A DNA stretch of 50,229 bases from Candidatus Oscillibacter excrementigallinarum (GCA_019118245.1 DWZJ01000073.1:1-50229); one strand, 5' to 3'. Counted from the first letter of the stretch, positions 23,780-32,884 are shown. Numbers and translations: made by a program. The notes: generated by a model from the sequence alone, not told the origin.

Positions 23780-24261
23780 GGTTCGGTTCTCCTGTCAAGG
23801 GTTTTCGCTTCATTATCACTGTTGTCAGGGGCCTCATCTGCCGGTTCCTCCAGCACCCAGGGGAGGGTCATGGAGATCCAGCATTGGAAGCAGGGCTCTG
23901 GGAAGTCCCGGAGGAAAGGCCCCATATCCGTGGCGAACCCGGCTGTGACGCCGGGGGCGATGGACAGTTCTCCCTCCCCCGTTTCCAATAGGCAGCCCGC
24001 AAGGTGCCACAGGGGTTGATACCACCGTCCGCCCTGGCGGGGACCATACTCGCCGATATCCCCGGGCTTGTGGAGATCCAGCCCCAAAGGCCTCAGAAAC
24101 GCCGCCACCTCCGGCGGCAGGCTCCCAACGGCGGCGGCATAGTTCCGGCAGTAGGCGCAGTCACAGCCGCCGGTGGCGTCGCCGTATTGGTCATACCAGG
24201 CCCGGGTGGCCTCTACGTCCATCTCCAGCCGGTAGCCTCCAAGGACAAATTCCGTCATCAT
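23776..24261 (-). CDS. Unrecognised soluble protein with CxCxxC motif
   Basis: A 161-residue protein I do not recognise. The N-terminal region WYDQYGDATGGCDCAYCRNYAAA suggests a small metal or structural cysteine cluster; two further cysteines occur near the middle and end (FPEPCFQCW). The C-terminal 25 residues are acidic and probably disordered. Start ATGs at 24261 and 24258 share an AAGGAG site. Its end overlaps mutS2 by four bases. A TATAAT-like -10 on the minus strand at 24295-24290 and a small hairpin at 24325-24348 lie in the gap behind recO, so it may have its own promoter. Function unknown. Confidence 0.75.
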   Translation of the reverse strand: MMTEFVLGGYRLEMDVEATRAWYDQYGDATGGCDCAYCRNYAAAVGSLPPEVAAFLRPLGLDLHKPGDIGEYGPRQGGRWYQPLWHLAGCLLETGEGELSIAPGVTAGFATDMGPFLRDFPEPCFQCWISMTLPWVLEEPADEAPDNSDNEAKTLDRRTEP

Positions 24262-24353
24262 CCGCTCCTTTTTGTATAAATTGGTCAAAATTATACAAAT
24301 TACAATCAAAGCATTGGCCTGCAGGGGGGCGATGCCCACATCGCCCCGCCCGC

Positions 24354-25112
24354 TCACAGCTGCAAGCTCTTATAGAAGTCCAGCGTCCGGAATCCCCGCT
24401 CCAGCTGGGCGGCCGCAAATGCTTCCGCCGCGGCGGCAAGCCGCTCCAGGGCCGGGCCCTCCAGCCGGAAGGAGTAGAGCCGCTTGGGGTCCCCGTACAC
24501 GATATGCCGCAGGGCCGCCAGGGAGTCCGGGCACAGGGGCATGGACAGGGCGCTCTCCTTCACGCCGCAGGTCCGGCACCGCAGGACGCCCTGGACCACA
24601 TCCAGCAGCGGCTGCTCCGGGTCCGGCCGGCCACAGTAAGCGCAGCTGTCCGCCAACGGCTCATATCCCGCCAGGCACAGCAGCTTGATCTCAAAGGCGG
24701 GCTTCACCAGCGCCGGGGGCTTGTGTAAAGCGGAGAGGGCATACAGCCCGTTCAGCAGATGGGACAGCAGCGCCCCCGCCGGGGACTCGGCGGCCGTCAC
24801 CGCCTCCGTCAGCTCCGCGAAGTAGCAGCCCAGCGCCAGGACCTCCAGATCCGTCCGCAGGCCGTCGAACAGCTCCACCGTGGCCCCCTCGTTGGCGTAG
24901 TACCAGTCGCCTTTTTGATACAGCGTCCACTCGGAATAGGCCAGGTGCTGGGCGCAGGCGGCGTAGCGGCAGCTCTTCCGCCGGGCGCCCCGGGCGATGA
25001 CGGAGATCTTGCCCCGGTCCGCCGTCAGCAGCGTCAGGATCTTGTCGGACTCCTTGGTCTCCGTCTCCCGCAGGACCACGCCCTTGGTGACGATGTAGGC
25101 CCGCTCGGCCAA
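24354..25112 (-). CDS. recO: DNA repair protein RecO
   Basis: A 252-residue RecO: N-terminal OB-fold (residues 4-80, KGVVLRETETKESDKILTLLTADRGKISVIARGAR), a helical middle, and a four-cysteine zinc site CAYC...CRTC (about 178-203). RecO loads RecA on SSB-coated DNA in the RecFOR pathway. The order era, yqzL, recO is the usual clostridial arrangement. The start lies 43 bases after the yqzL stop. Confidence 0.93.
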   Translation of the reverse strand: MAERAYIVTKGVVLRETETKESDKILTLLTADRGKISVIARGARRKSCRYAACAQHLAYSEWTLYQKGDWYYANEGATVELFDGLRTDLEVLALGCYFAELTEAVTAAESPAGALLSHLLNGLYALSALHKPPALVKPAFEIKLLCLAGYEPLADSCAYCGRPDPEQPLLDVVQGVLRCRTCGVKESALSMPLCPDSLAALRHIVYGDPKRLYSFRLEGPALERLAAAAEAFAAAQLERGFRTLDFYKSLQL

Positions 25113-25155
25113 TGCGCTCCCTCCCTCTATGTACGGAGAGCATTGGCTCCCCGTT

Positions 25156-25269
25156 TTATGCGCCGGCAGGACTGCCAGGCGTCTGATCCTCCCGAGCTGC
25201 CTGATACAGCAGATACACCAGCGGTTCGCCGGTGCGGCAGAAAGACTCCCATAATGCTTGTGTGTCCAT
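25156..25269 (-). CDS. YqzL-family small protein
   Basis: A 37-residue protein: MDTQALWESFCRTGEPLVYL followed by LYQAAREDQTPGSPAGA. The W-x2-F-x2-TG-x-P-x2-YLLY pattern is that of the YqzL family, which sits between era and recO in many Firmicutes. AAAAGGAGG eight bases upstream of the ATG is one of the strongest ribosome sites in the window. Function is unknown. Its short length makes it easy to miss. Confidence 0.8.
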   Translation of the reverse strand: MDTQALWESFCRTGEPLVYLLYQAAREDQTPGSPAGA

Positions 25270-25328
25270 TCCGCAGACCTCCTTTTGAAATAGTCTGCGA
25301 ATGCTGTCGGATTTTATGGCTGGGAATG

Positions 25329-25973
25329 TTATGAGAATGCATCCAACAGTGTTTCCGGATGTTCCGAAACCTCACCGGTCAGGAAAATCATGACTACATA
25401 ATCCCGATGTCCTGCAATCAAGCCGTACTGGTCTATGTCCATTCCCAGCATTTCGTGGCGGATATGGAGCGGCTCATACGTGAGCTTTCCCAGCCGGATA
25501 GGATCCATCCACTCTCGGACGGTGACCTCTGGTATGATGTATTGGCTCTGATCCACCAATTCTTTGAGATGTTCACCGTCCAGGTCCTGGCTTTTGTAAC
25601 CGCTAAGGCATTGTATATGGACATTGAGCATACTGCCGGGCTTATGTGCTATCATCAGTTGTCTGCCATCGGCGCCGTCGGCGTTAGCCAGCAGCTGCTG
25701 ACTCATCATCTCCAGTTGGTCTTCTCCCGCGAACTCCCATCCATCTGGCAATGTGAAGGCGATTTCCAGCGCACGATTTTGATAGGAGGTCTCCGTCTGC
25801 CTGGATGCCCGCTCCGAAATAGGATCCATATACGGCTCCAAAATGAGATAATACACTCCGATTAGGACCACTACCAGAGCAACCGTCCACGCAGCGCCTC
25901 TCCGCAGTTCACGACGGAGCTGTACAGGGTCCACGCCCAGGCCCAAATCTGCCTTGCTTCTTTCACTCTCCAT
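25329..25973 (-). CDS. Membrane-anchored protein of unknown function
   Basis: A 214-residue protein with a short charged cytoplasmic N-terminus, one membrane helix (about 28-46) and an extracytoplasmic domain. The first part of that domain (LEIAFTLPDGWEFAGEDQLEM) has the feel of PsbP/Mog1-like small alpha/beta domains found in many exported clostridial proteins; this is a weak fold impression only. There is no lipobox. It lies between era and yqzL in the same orientation and probably in the same transcript. Its base composition is somewhat less GC-rich than its neighbours. Confidence 0.72.
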   Translation of the reverse strand: MESERSKADLGLGVDPVQLRRELRRGAAWTVALVVVLIGVYYLILEPYMDPISERASRQTETSYQNRALEIAFTLPDGWEFAGEDQLEMMSQQLLANADGADGRQLMIAHKPGSMLNVHIQCLSGYKSQDLDGEHLKELVDQSQYIIPEVTVREWMDPIRLGKLTYEPLHIRHEMLGMDIDQYGLIAGHRDYVVMIFLTGEVSEHPETLLDAFS

Positions 25974-26018
25974 ATCATTCTTCCGTCAGAGGCCGCCCCA
26001 GTCGAAACGGGCCGCCCC

Positions 26019-26918
26019 TCACTCGTCCCGGTACCCAAAACTCCTCACATAATTGACATTATCCCGCCAGTTCTCCTTGACCTTGACCCAGGTCTCCAGG
26101 TACACCTTGGTGCCCATGAACTTCTCCATGTCCTGCCGGGCCAGGGAGCTGATCTTCTTCAGCATGGCCCCCTGCTTGCCGATGATGATGCCCTTGTGGC
26201 TGGCCTTCTCGCAGTAGATGGTGGCGTCCACGTCGATGACGCCGGAATCCCGCTCGGAGAACTTCGTGATCTCCACCGCCGTGCCGTGGGGGATCTCCTT
26301 GTCCAAACACAGCAGCAGCTTCTCCCGCAGGATCTCCCCCATCACCTGCCGCTCCGGCTGATCCGTCGTCATGCCGTCTGGGAACAGCTGGGGGCCCTCC
26401 TGGGCGTACTTCCGCAGCTCCCGCATCAGATCGTCCAGGCCGCTGCCTGTGTGGGCAGAGAGGGGGATGATGGCGTCAAAGCCGTCCCATGCTTCATTAT
26501 AGGCGGCGATCACCGGCAGCAGCTCCGCCGGCTCCACGGTGTCGATCTTGTTGATGCAGAGGATGCAGGGGATCTTCTCCTCCCGGATCCGGTCGATCAG
26601 CGCCTGCTCCGGGCCGCCCACGTGGGGGATGGGCTCCACCAGCAGCAGCGCGCAGTCCACGTCGGACAGGCTGGAGGTGACGACCTTCACCATGTAGTCC
26701 CCCAGGGCGGACTTGGGCTTGTGAAGGCCGGGCGTGTCCAGCAGGATATACTGGGTGTCCTCCCGATTCACCACGCCGTAGATGCGGTTCCGGGTGGTCT
26801 GGGCCTTGTTGGAGACGATGGCCACCTTCTCCCCCACCAGGGCGTTGGTCAGGCTGGACTTGCCCACGTTGGGCCGTCCGCACACAGTGATCATGGCAAC
26901 GTTTTTGATGTTTGACAT
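26019..26918 (-). CDS. era: GTPase Era
   Basis: A 299-residue Era: G1 GRPNVGKS (14-21), G3 DTPGLHKP, G4 NKID, then a C-terminal KH domain with GIIIGKQGAMLKKI. Era binds the 3' end of 16S rRNA and promotes 30S maturation. The protein has the usual length. It heads, with the uvrA gene upstream, a minus-strand series through recO and mutS2. Confidence 0.96.
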   Translation of the reverse strand: MSNIKNVAMITVCGRPNVGKSSLTNALVGEKVAIVSNKAQTTRNRIYGVVNREDTQYILLDTPGLHKPKSALGDYMVKVVTSSLSDVDCALLLVEPIPHVGGPEQALIDRIREEKIPCILCINKIDTVEPAELLPVIAAYNEAWDGFDAIIPLSAHTGSGLDDLMRELRKYAQEGPQLFPDGMTTDQPERQVMGEILREKLLLCLDKEIPHGTAVEITKFSERDSGVIDVDATIYCEKASHKGIIIGKQGAMLKKISSLARQDMEKFMGTKVYLETWVKVKENWRDNVNYVRSFGYRDE

Positions 26919-26973
26919 AGGTGATCCTCAACTTTCTTTGAGCGTTTTATCATGTTTTCTTCTGGAGCCGTTC

Positions 26974-29802
26974 TCACCGCTCCAGCATCTTCTTCAGGTA
27001 CTGGCCCGTAAAGCTGGCCGGGCAGGCGGCCACCTCCTCCGGGGTCCCGGTGCAGACGATGGTGCCGCCGCCGTCGCCCCCCTCGGGGCCCAGGTCGATG
27101 AGATGGTCGGCGCACTTGATGACGTCCAGGTTGTGCTCGATGACCACCACGGTGTTCCCATTGTCCACCAGCCGCTGGAGGACCTCCAGCAGCTTGCGCA
27201 CATCGTCGGTGTGGAGGCCGGTGGTGGGCTCGTCCAGGATATAGATGGTCTTGCCGGTGGCGATCTTGCTGAGCTCCGTGGCCAGCTTCACCCGCTGGGC
27301 CTCGCCGCCGGAGAGCTCCGTGGAGGGCTGGCCCAGCTTCACATACCCCAGGCCCACGTCGCACAGGGTCTGGAGCTTGTTGCGGATCTTGGGCAGGGGG
27401 GCGAAGAACTCCACCGCCTCGTCCACGGTCATCTCCAGCACGTCGGCAATGTTCTTTCCCTTGTACCGGACCTCCAGGGTCTCCCGGTTATAGCGCCTGC
27501 CCTTACACACCTCGCAGGGCACGAAGATGTCCGGCAGGAAGTGCATCTCGATCTTCAGCACGCCGTCGCCGGAGCAGGCCTCGCACCGGCCGCCCCGGAC
27601 GTTGAAGCTGAACCGGCCCGGGCCGTAGCCCCGGCTCTTGGCCTCCTGGGTGGAGGCGAACAGGTCCCGGATGTCGTTGAAAAGGCCGGTGTAGGTGGCG
27701 GGGTTGGACCGGGGCGTCCGGCCGATGGGGCTCTGGTCGATGTCCACCACCTTGTCCAGATACTCGATGCCCTCGATTCGGTCGCACTTGCCGGGGTGGA
27801 CCTTCATCCGGTTCAGCTCCGCCCCCAGTTTCTTAAAGAGGATTTCATTCACCAGGGAGCTCTTGCCGCTGCCGGACACGCCGGTGACTACGGTGAACGT
27901 CCCCAGGGGGAAGGTGACGTCGATGTGGCGCAGGTTGTTCTCCGCCGCGCCCACCACTTTGAGGAACTTGCCGCTCCCCTTCCTTCTCTCCGCCGGCACG
28001 GGAATCTTCTTCTTGCCGGAGAGGTACTGGCCCGTCAGGGAGTCCGGATTCGCCATCACCTCCTCCGGCGTGCCGGCGGCCACCACCTCCCCGCCGTGGA
28101 TGCCGGCGCCGGGGCCGATGTCGATGAGATAGTCCGCCGCCCGCATGGTGTCCTCGTCGTGCTCCACCACCAGGAGGGTGTTGCCCAGGTCCCGGAGGTT
28201 TTTCAGGGTGGCGAGCAGCTTGTCGTTGTCCCGCTGGTGGAGGCCGATGGAGGGCTCGTCCAGGATATACAGCACTCCCATCAGGGAAGAGCCAATCTGG
28301 GTAGCCAGGCGGATGCGCTGGCTCTCGCCGCCGGAGAGGGTGCCGGCGCTGCGGGAGAGGGTCAGGTACCCCAGGCCCACGGACCGGAGGAAGCCCAGCC
28401 GGGACTTGATCTCCTTGAGAATGCGGTCGGCAATCAGGTGCTGCTGGGCCGTCAGCTCCAGCCTGTCCACCCACGCCAGCTCGTCCACCACGGACATGCG
28501 GGTCATGGCGTCGATGTCCAGGTCGCCCACCGTGACGGCCAGGGACTCCTTTTTCAGCCGCTTGCCCTGGCACGCGGGGCAGGGGCACTCCGCCATGACC
28601 TCCTCCAGCTCCCGCTTGCTGGCGTCGGACTGGGTCTCCTGGTACCGCCGCTCCACATTGGTGCAGACGCCCTCAAAGGGCTGGTAGAGCACGCCCTTGC
28701 CCCGGGGCTGGTCGTAGTGAAGCTCCAGCTTCTCGCCGCCCGTGCCGTAGAAGATGATGGCCTTCACCTCCTCCGGCAGCGTCTCCCAGGGGTCGGTGAG
28801 GGAGAAGTGGTACTTCTTGGACAGGGCGTCGAAGTACATCCGGGAGATGCCGTCCCCCCGGATGTTGTTCCAGCCGCTGGCCTGGATGGCCCCGTCCAGG
28901 ATAGAGAGGGACTTGTCCGGCACGATGAGGTCCGGGTCCGCCTTGAGCTGGCTGCCCAGGCCCGTGCAGACGGGGCAGGCGCCAAAGGGGTTGTTGAAGG
29001 AGAACATGCGGGGCGTCAGCTCCTCGATGGAGATGCCGCAATCCTCGCAGGCATAGTTCTGGGAGAACATCAGGTCCCGCTCCTCCCGCAGGAGGTTCAC
29101 CACCACCAGGCCGCCGGAGAGGCCGGAAGCGGTCTCCACGCTGTCGGTGAGCCGCTGCTGGATGTCGGGGCGGATGATGAGCCGGTCCACGATGATTTCG
29201 ACGGTGTGCTTCTTGTTCTTCTCCAGCTTGATCTCCTCGTCCAGCTCGTACAGGTTCCCGTCCACCCGGGCCCGGACGTAGCCGGAGCGCTTGGCGTCCT
29301 CGAACACCTTGGCGTGCTCGCCCTTCTTGCCCCGGATCACCGGCGCCATCACCTGGATGCGGGTGCCCTCCGGCAGGGCCATCACCTGGTCGATAATCTG
29401 GTCGATGGTCTGCTGCCGAATCTCCTTTCCGCACTTGGGGCAGTGGGGGGTGCCCACCCGGGCCCAGAGGAGACGGAGGTAGTCATAGACCTCCGTCACC
29501 GTGCCCACGGTGGACCGGGGGTTCTTGCTGGTGGTCTTCTGGTCGATGGAGATGGCGGGGGAGAGCCCCTCGATATAGTCCACATCCGGCTTGTCCATCT
29601 GGCCCAGGAACATCCGGGCGTAGGACGAGAGGCTCTCCACATACCGCCGCTGGCCCTCGGCGTAGATGGTATCAAAGGCCAGGGAGGACTTGCCGGACCC
29701 GGACAGGCCCGTCATCACCACCAGCTTGTCCCGGGGGATGGTGACGTCGATGTTCTTCAAATTGTTGGCGCGGGCGCCTTTGACGATGATCTTATCCTGC
29801 AT
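26974..29802 (-). CDS. uvrA: Excinuclease ABC subunit A
   Basis: A 942-residue UvrA: two ABC ATPase halves with P-loops GLSGSGKSS (about 31-39) and GVSGSGKSS (about 640), two LSGGE signatures, and zinc-finger cysteine pairs (CPKC, CEDC...CPVC, CEAC...CEVC). It recognises DNA damage and loads UvrB. The GGAG-type ribosome site lies about 15 bases before the ATG, longer than normal; no better in-frame start is seen. uvrB is not adjacent here but 3.3 kb away, separated by repeats and six unrelated genes. Confidence 0.97.
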   Translation of the reverse strand: MQDKIIVKGARANNLKNIDVTIPRDKLVVMTGLSGSGKSSLAFDTIYAEGQRRYVESLSSYARMFLGQMDKPDVDYIEGLSPAISIDQKTTSKNPRSTVGTVTEVYDYLRLLWARVGTPHCPKCGKEIRQQTIDQIIDQVMALPEGTRIQVMAPVIRGKKGEHAKVFEDAKRSGYVRARVDGNLYELDEEIKLEKNKKHTVEIIVDRLIIRPDIQQRLTDSVETASGLSGGLVVVNLLREERDLMFSQNYACEDCGISIEELTPRMFSFNNPFGACPVCTGLGSQLKADPDLIVPDKSLSILDGAIQASGWNNIRGDGISRMYFDALSKKYHFSLTDPWETLPEEVKAIIFYGTGGEKLELHYDQPRGKGVLYQPFEGVCTNVERRYQETQSDASKRELEEVMAECPCPACQGKRLKKESLAVTVGDLDIDAMTRMSVVDELAWVDRLELTAQQHLIADRILKEIKSRLGFLRSVGLGYLTLSRSAGTLSGGESQRIRLATQIGSSLMGVLYILDEPSIGLHQRDNDKLLATLKNLRDLGNTLLVVEHDEDTMRAADYLIDIGPGAGIHGGEVVAAGTPEEVMANPDSLTGQYLSGKKKIPVPAERRKGSGKFLKVVGAAENNLRHIDVTFPLGTFTVVTGVSGSGKSSLVNEILFKKLGAELNRMKVHPGKCDRIEGIEYLDKVVDIDQSPIGRTPRSNPATYTGLFNDIRDLFASTQEAKSRGYGPGRFSFNVRGGRCEACSGDGVLKIEMHFLPDIFVPCEVCKGRRYNRETLEVRYKGKNIADVLEMTVDEAVEFFAPLPKIRNKLQTLCDVGLGYVKLGQPSTELSGGEAQRVKLATELSKIATGKTIYILDEPTTGLHTDDVRKLLEVLQRLVDNGNTVVVIEHNLDVIKCADHLIDLGPEGGDGGGTIVCTGTPEEVAACPASFTGQYLKKMLER

Positions 29803-29900
29803 GATGTGTATGATTTGCTCCTTTCAGGAGAGGTTTCTCTTTCGATGCCGGAACTGCTTCCGGCGGAGGTGTAGGGGCGGTTATCAACCGCCCGGGGAAT

Positions 29901-30590
29901 GTGGGCCGCCGAACGGCGGCCTCGGGGGTCTGGCTCCCGCCAGGGGGGCTTGTCCAGCGGGATGCGCCCCCCATTTTCTTTTTGAGACATCAAAAAGAAA
30001 ATGCGCCGCGCCCGGTGGAAAAGAAAAAATGTTCGGCGGGTCGGTCTGCGCAGGCGCAGACCTCCTGCCGCCGGCGGGGGATGGTTGGCGGTCCCGCGCG
30101 GCGGTCAGGGACGGAAACGCCCGGCCCTTAGGGAAACCTTCGGCCCGGGGAGGTCCGGGATACATCCAGCTTCTCTTTTCGCTGCCGCTGACCTGGTGGT
30201 TGATGGGGCTTCTGCAACGGGCCGATGAGGGCATCGGCCCCTACGAACGCCGGGCAGCGCGTAGCGAAGCGGAACGCGCGGAAAGAGAAGCAGGTCAAAT
30301 GCGTTCTTGCACCCCGACGCCCTCCGCACCATCCGCCACGGGACGGCAGTATCAACTTCGCAGAAGGCCATAGCGTGCCCGAAGGCCAGCCCAAATCGGC
30401 GCTTGCACCGATACGCCGACCCCCGTCGCGCGCGGAGGGCCACTGCACCGGAGCGCGCCAACGCTTTTCTCTTTGGACCGTGCACGGCCCGTTTCTCTTT
30501 TGGCAAGACAAAAGAGAAATGGGGGGGTGCATCCCGCTGGACAAGCCCCCTGCGGGAGCAGAGACCCGGTGGCCGCCGTCCGGCGGCCCG
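29901..30590. repeat. Non-coding block bounded by inverted repeats
   Basis: About 690 bases upstream of uvrA without a credible gene. The left end (29901-29984) recurs as an inverted, roughly 85 per cent similar copy at the right end (30510-30590); both contain GCTTGTCCAGCGGGATGC. Each end carries an A/T-rich hairpin (29972-30001 and 30492-30520) whose two arms differ between copies in a compensating way. Smaller hairpins fill the middle (for example 30044-30058 and 30220-30240). The layout is that of a non-autonomous element or of two repeat insertions in opposite orientation. Confidence 0.7.
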
Positions 30591-30597
30591 TATCACA

Positions 30598-30819
30598 TCA
30601 GCCCCTCTGGTCGATGCGCCCCAGCAGATAATCCGTGGTGACGCCATAATAATCCGCCAGCGCGCATAATGTCAACGTGGGGATGTTGATCTTCCCCGCC
30701 TCTACCCGGCGGTAGTGCACTTCCGTAATGCCCAGAAGCGCCGCCAGTTCTCTCTGTTTCAGCTTTTTTTCTTTCCGCAGCTCCCGCAGGCGGCCGCCTA
30801 ACACTTGCAATGTTTCCAC
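30598..30819 (-). CDS. XRE-family repressor of a two-gene switch
   Basis: A 73-residue one-domain HTH protein: LRELRKEKKLKQRELAALLGITEVHYRRVEAGKINIPTLTLCALADYYGVTTDYLLGR, a typical Cro/C1-type fold and tail. The GTG start at 30819 is preferred because AAGGAG lies seven bases upstream; a GTG at 30837 would put the ribosome site inside the gene. It is divergent from an 85-codon gene across a region with two AGAACA-N5-TGTTCT palindromes, one in a consensus promoter. It is likely an autoregulated repressor. Confidence 0.85.
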   Translation of the reverse strand: METLQVLGGRLRELRKEKKLKQRELAALLGITEVHYRRVEAGKINIPTLTLCALADYYGVTTDYLLGRIDQRG

Positions 30820-30830
30820 AAAACTTCTCC

Positions 30831-30889
30831 TTGACACAGAACATTTTGTGTTCTATAATGAAGCTATATTCAGAACATTAAATGTTCTG
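30831..30889 (+). promoter_or_regulatory. Consensus promoter with two palindromic operators
   Basis: TTGACA (30831-30836) and TATAAT (30854-30859) with a 17-base spacer form a perfect sigma-A promoter toward the 85-codon gene. AGAACA-N5-TGTTCT fills the spacer (30838-30854). A second copy, extended to a perfect 19-bp palindrome, lies at 30871-30889 downstream of the start site. Both lie between the divergent HTH gene and its neighbour, so the HTH protein is the expected ligand. Confidence 0.85.
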
Positions 30890-30906
30890 TTTTGAAGGTG
30901 ATCTCT

Positions 30907-31164
30907 ATGAAATCCATCTATGAAAAACTCTTCGAGGGCTACGCCATCCCGATCCTCCAGGACCTGGCCCGCTATTACGATGAAGAGGCCCTCACCGCCC
31001 AGCTGGAACGGCTCGCCTTGTCCAAGGACACCAGCAACCAGCTGGAAGAGCTCTTTTACGACTGCTACCTCCAGTGGTCCACAGACGCCTTCGCCCTGGG
31101 GCTCCACCTGGGGTTATCCCTGCTCCACGATGAGATCCGCCGTCTGCGCCCGCAGCAGGTCTAA
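30907..31164 (+). CDS. Small protein under HTH control (DUF6809-like)
   Basis: An 85-residue acidic, helical protein without signal peptide. The start MKSIYEKLFEGY and the end AFALGLHLGLSLLHDEI recall the DUF6809 family of small clostridial proteins; I am not certain of that match. AAGGTGA stands six bases before the ATG. It is expressed from a perfect promoter with two operators, so it is strongly repressed by default. Its last 51 bases overlap the 3' end of the convergent ybaK gene. Function unknown; a toxin or phage-derived effector is conceivable but not shown. Confidence 0.7.
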   Translation: MKSIYEKLFEGYAIPILQDLARYYDEEALTAQLERLALSKDTSNQLEELFYDCYLQWSTDAFALGLHLGLSLLHDEIRRLRPQQV

Positions 31165-31620
31165 CAGCGCCTGGGGCGCCAGCTCCACCTGGGCGCCGAT
31201 CCTGCCGGCGGAGATGTAGATGGTGTCATAGTCCAGGGCCGTCTGGTGGAACACGGTGGGGTACTGCTTCTTCATGCCCACCGGGGAACAGCCGCCCCGG
31301 ATGTAGCCGGTGACGGCGTTGATCTCCGCCACGTGCAGCAGCTCGATGGACTTCTCCCCCACCGCCTTGGCGGCTTTCTTCAGGTCCAGGTTTTCCGCCA
31401 CCGGCACCTCGAATACATAGATCCCCTTGGAGGCCCCCCGGGCCACCAGGGTCTTGAAGCCTCTGGCCGGGTCCTGCCCCAGAGCCTCCGCCACGTGGAC
31501 GCCGTACTCCCGGGTGCCCTCCGGCCCCTGGCCGTCCTCATAGAACCGGGCGGTGTAGGGGATCTTCTTCTGGTCCAGGATCCGCATCACATTGGTCTTT
31601 TCCTCTTTGTGTTTTGCCAT
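31114..31620 (-). CDS. ybaK: Cys-tRNA(Pro)/Cys-tRNA(Cys) deacylase (YbaK/EbsC family)
   Basis: A 168-residue trans-editing protein that hydrolyses Cys-tRNA(Pro) formed by error. The YbaK core is recognisable: KTLVARGASKGIYVFEVPVAENLDLKKAAKAVGEKS, with Lys in KTLV as the family's key residue, and GYIRGGCSPVGMKK. The start at 31620 was chosen over a longer frame because the family begins at KTNVMRILDQKKIPY. It is the last gene of the mmcQ-eamA-ybaK run and overlaps the 3' end of the convergent small gene. Confidence 0.9.
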   Translation of the reverse strand: MAKHKEEKTNVMRILDQKKIPYTARFYEDGQGPEGTREYGVHVAEALGQDPARGFKTLVARGASKGIYVFEVPVAENLDLKKAAKAVGEKSIELLHVAEINAVTGYIRGGCSPVGMKKQYPTVFHQTALDYDTIYISAGRIGAQVELAPQALLDLLRAQTADLIVEQG

Positions 31621-31625
31621 ATCGA

Positions 31626-32510
31626 TCACCTCAAGATCCATACGCCCGCCAGGACACACACGATGCCTGCGGCAGTCATCAGGCCCAGGGGCTCACCGAA
31701 TACCACAGCCCCCGTCAGGGAGGCCACCACCGGCTCCAGGCTGGCCATGATGCTGGCCCGGCCCGCCTCCACCCGGCTCAGGCCCCGGGTGTACAGCAGA
31801 TAGGGCAGCACGGTGGAGAATACCACCAGCCCCGCCGCCAGCACCCAGGAGGACAGCCGGGCAAAGGCCGCCGCCATCTCCCCCGGCCGCAGCAGCACCA
31901 GCGACGCCGGGCCGGCGAAGAGGAACGTCCACACCGTCACGGTCATGGAGTCGTAATGGGCCAGGGCATAGCGGCCGAACACGCTGTACAGGGCGTAGAA
32001 GAACCCGGCCCCCAGGCCCAGCAGGATGCCCGGCACGGTGACGGTCAGGTCCCCGGCGAACACGCCGCACACCAGGGCGCAGCCCACCAGGGTCAGGGCC
32101 AGGGCCAGCAGCTTCCGCTTCGTGATGGGCTCCCGCCACAGGATGGCCGACAGGATCACCACGATGGCGGGGGCCGTGTACAGCAGGATGGAGGCCACGG
32201 CCAGGGAGCACAGCTGCTGGCAGGTGAAATAGCAGCAGGTGAACAGCAGCACGCTGACCACTCCGGTGCCGAAGAAGTATTTCAAGTGCGCCCGCTTTGC
32301 CCGGAACACCCGGCGGTCCCGCAGGAGGAAGAACAGCGCCAGCAGCACCATGCCGCCGAAGTTCCGCACCACCACGATGGAGGTGGGAGACAGCCCGGCG
32401 TCCATCAGCTTCCGGTTCCAGACCCCGATGATGCCCCAGAGGGCGGCTCCCGCCAGGATGCTGGCACAGGCCCCGGCGGGGCTTTTTCTCTGTTCCGCGG
32501 TCTGATTCAT
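31626..32510 (-). CDS. EamA/DMT-family transporter
   Basis: A 294-residue membrane protein with ten predicted helices arranged as two EamA repeats (about 15-140 and 155-290). The TAPAIVVILSAILWREPI and EPVVASLTGAVVFGEPL stretches, each before a final helix, are family signatures. It is a probable exporter of amino acids or other metabolites; no substrate can be given. It overlaps mmcQ by four bases upstream and lies five bases before ybaK. Confidence 0.88.
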   Translation of the reverse strand: MNQTAEQRKSPAGACASILAGAALWGIIGVWNRKLMDAGLSPTSIVVVRNFGGMVLLALFFLLRDRRVFRAKRAHLKYFFGTGVVSVLLFTCCYFTCQQLCSLAVASILLYTAPAIVVILSAILWREPITKRKLLALALTLVGCALVCGVFAGDLTVTVPGILLGLGAGFFYALYSVFGRYALAHYDSMTVTVWTFLFAGPASLVLLRPGEMAAAFARLSSWVLAAGLVVFSTVLPYLLYTRGLSRVEAGRASIMASLEPVVASLTGAVVFGEPLGLMTAAGIVCVLAGVWILR

Positions 32511-32884
32511 GTCCCCTTGATCTCTCTTTGCACGTATTTGGGCAGGCTGTCCACCGCCAGATCATAGGCCCGGCCGCACAGGTCCCGCAGGACCTCCTCC
32601 GGCAGATCGCCGTCCAGCAGGCAGGAGATCCAGGTCCGCTTGTCCGAGTAGAATCCCGGCAGGATGTCCGGATACTGGGCCCGCAGCAGCTCGCCCTCCG
32701 CCGGCCGGCATTTCAGGTTCAGCAGGTCGTGGCCGCCGAAGGTCTTGTGCTCCGGCCCCGGCGAGCAGATGGCGGCGAACATCTTGCCCCGGACCTTATA
32801 GCGGAACCACTGCCACACCGGCTGATAGTCCTTCTCCACACAGGGGAAGGACAGCAGGTATTCATCCAGCCATTCGTGGTGCAT
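32507..32884 (-). CDS. MmcQ/YjbR family protein
   Basis: A 125-residue protein of the MmcQ/YjbR DNA-binding-like fold: a WQWFRYKVRGKMFAAI strand pair, LNLKCRPAEGELLRAQYPDILPGFYSDKRTWISCLLDG, and a C-terminal helix. Its role is unknown although the fold is related to CyaY-like double-wing proteins. GGGAGG precedes the ATG at 32884. It is the first gene of a three-gene unit with an EamA transporter and ybaK. Confidence 0.85.
   Translation of the reverse strand: MHHEWLDEYLLSFPCVEKDYQPVWQWFRYKVRGKMFAAICSPGPEHKTFGGHDLLNLKCRPAEGELLRAQYPDILPGFYSDKRTWISCLLDGDLPEEVLRDLCGRAYDLAVDSLPKYVQREIKGT

Noticed and set aside
26782..29874. A 1030-codon plus-strand frame opposite uvrA
   Set aside because: Antisense of a clear UvrA gene; the long open frame results from high GC content at third positions.
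29884..30647. Several 60-180-codon frames in the repeat-bounded block
   Set aside because: They overlap in all frames, lack ribosome sites and follow inverted-repeat DNA; typical of non-coding GC-rich sequence.
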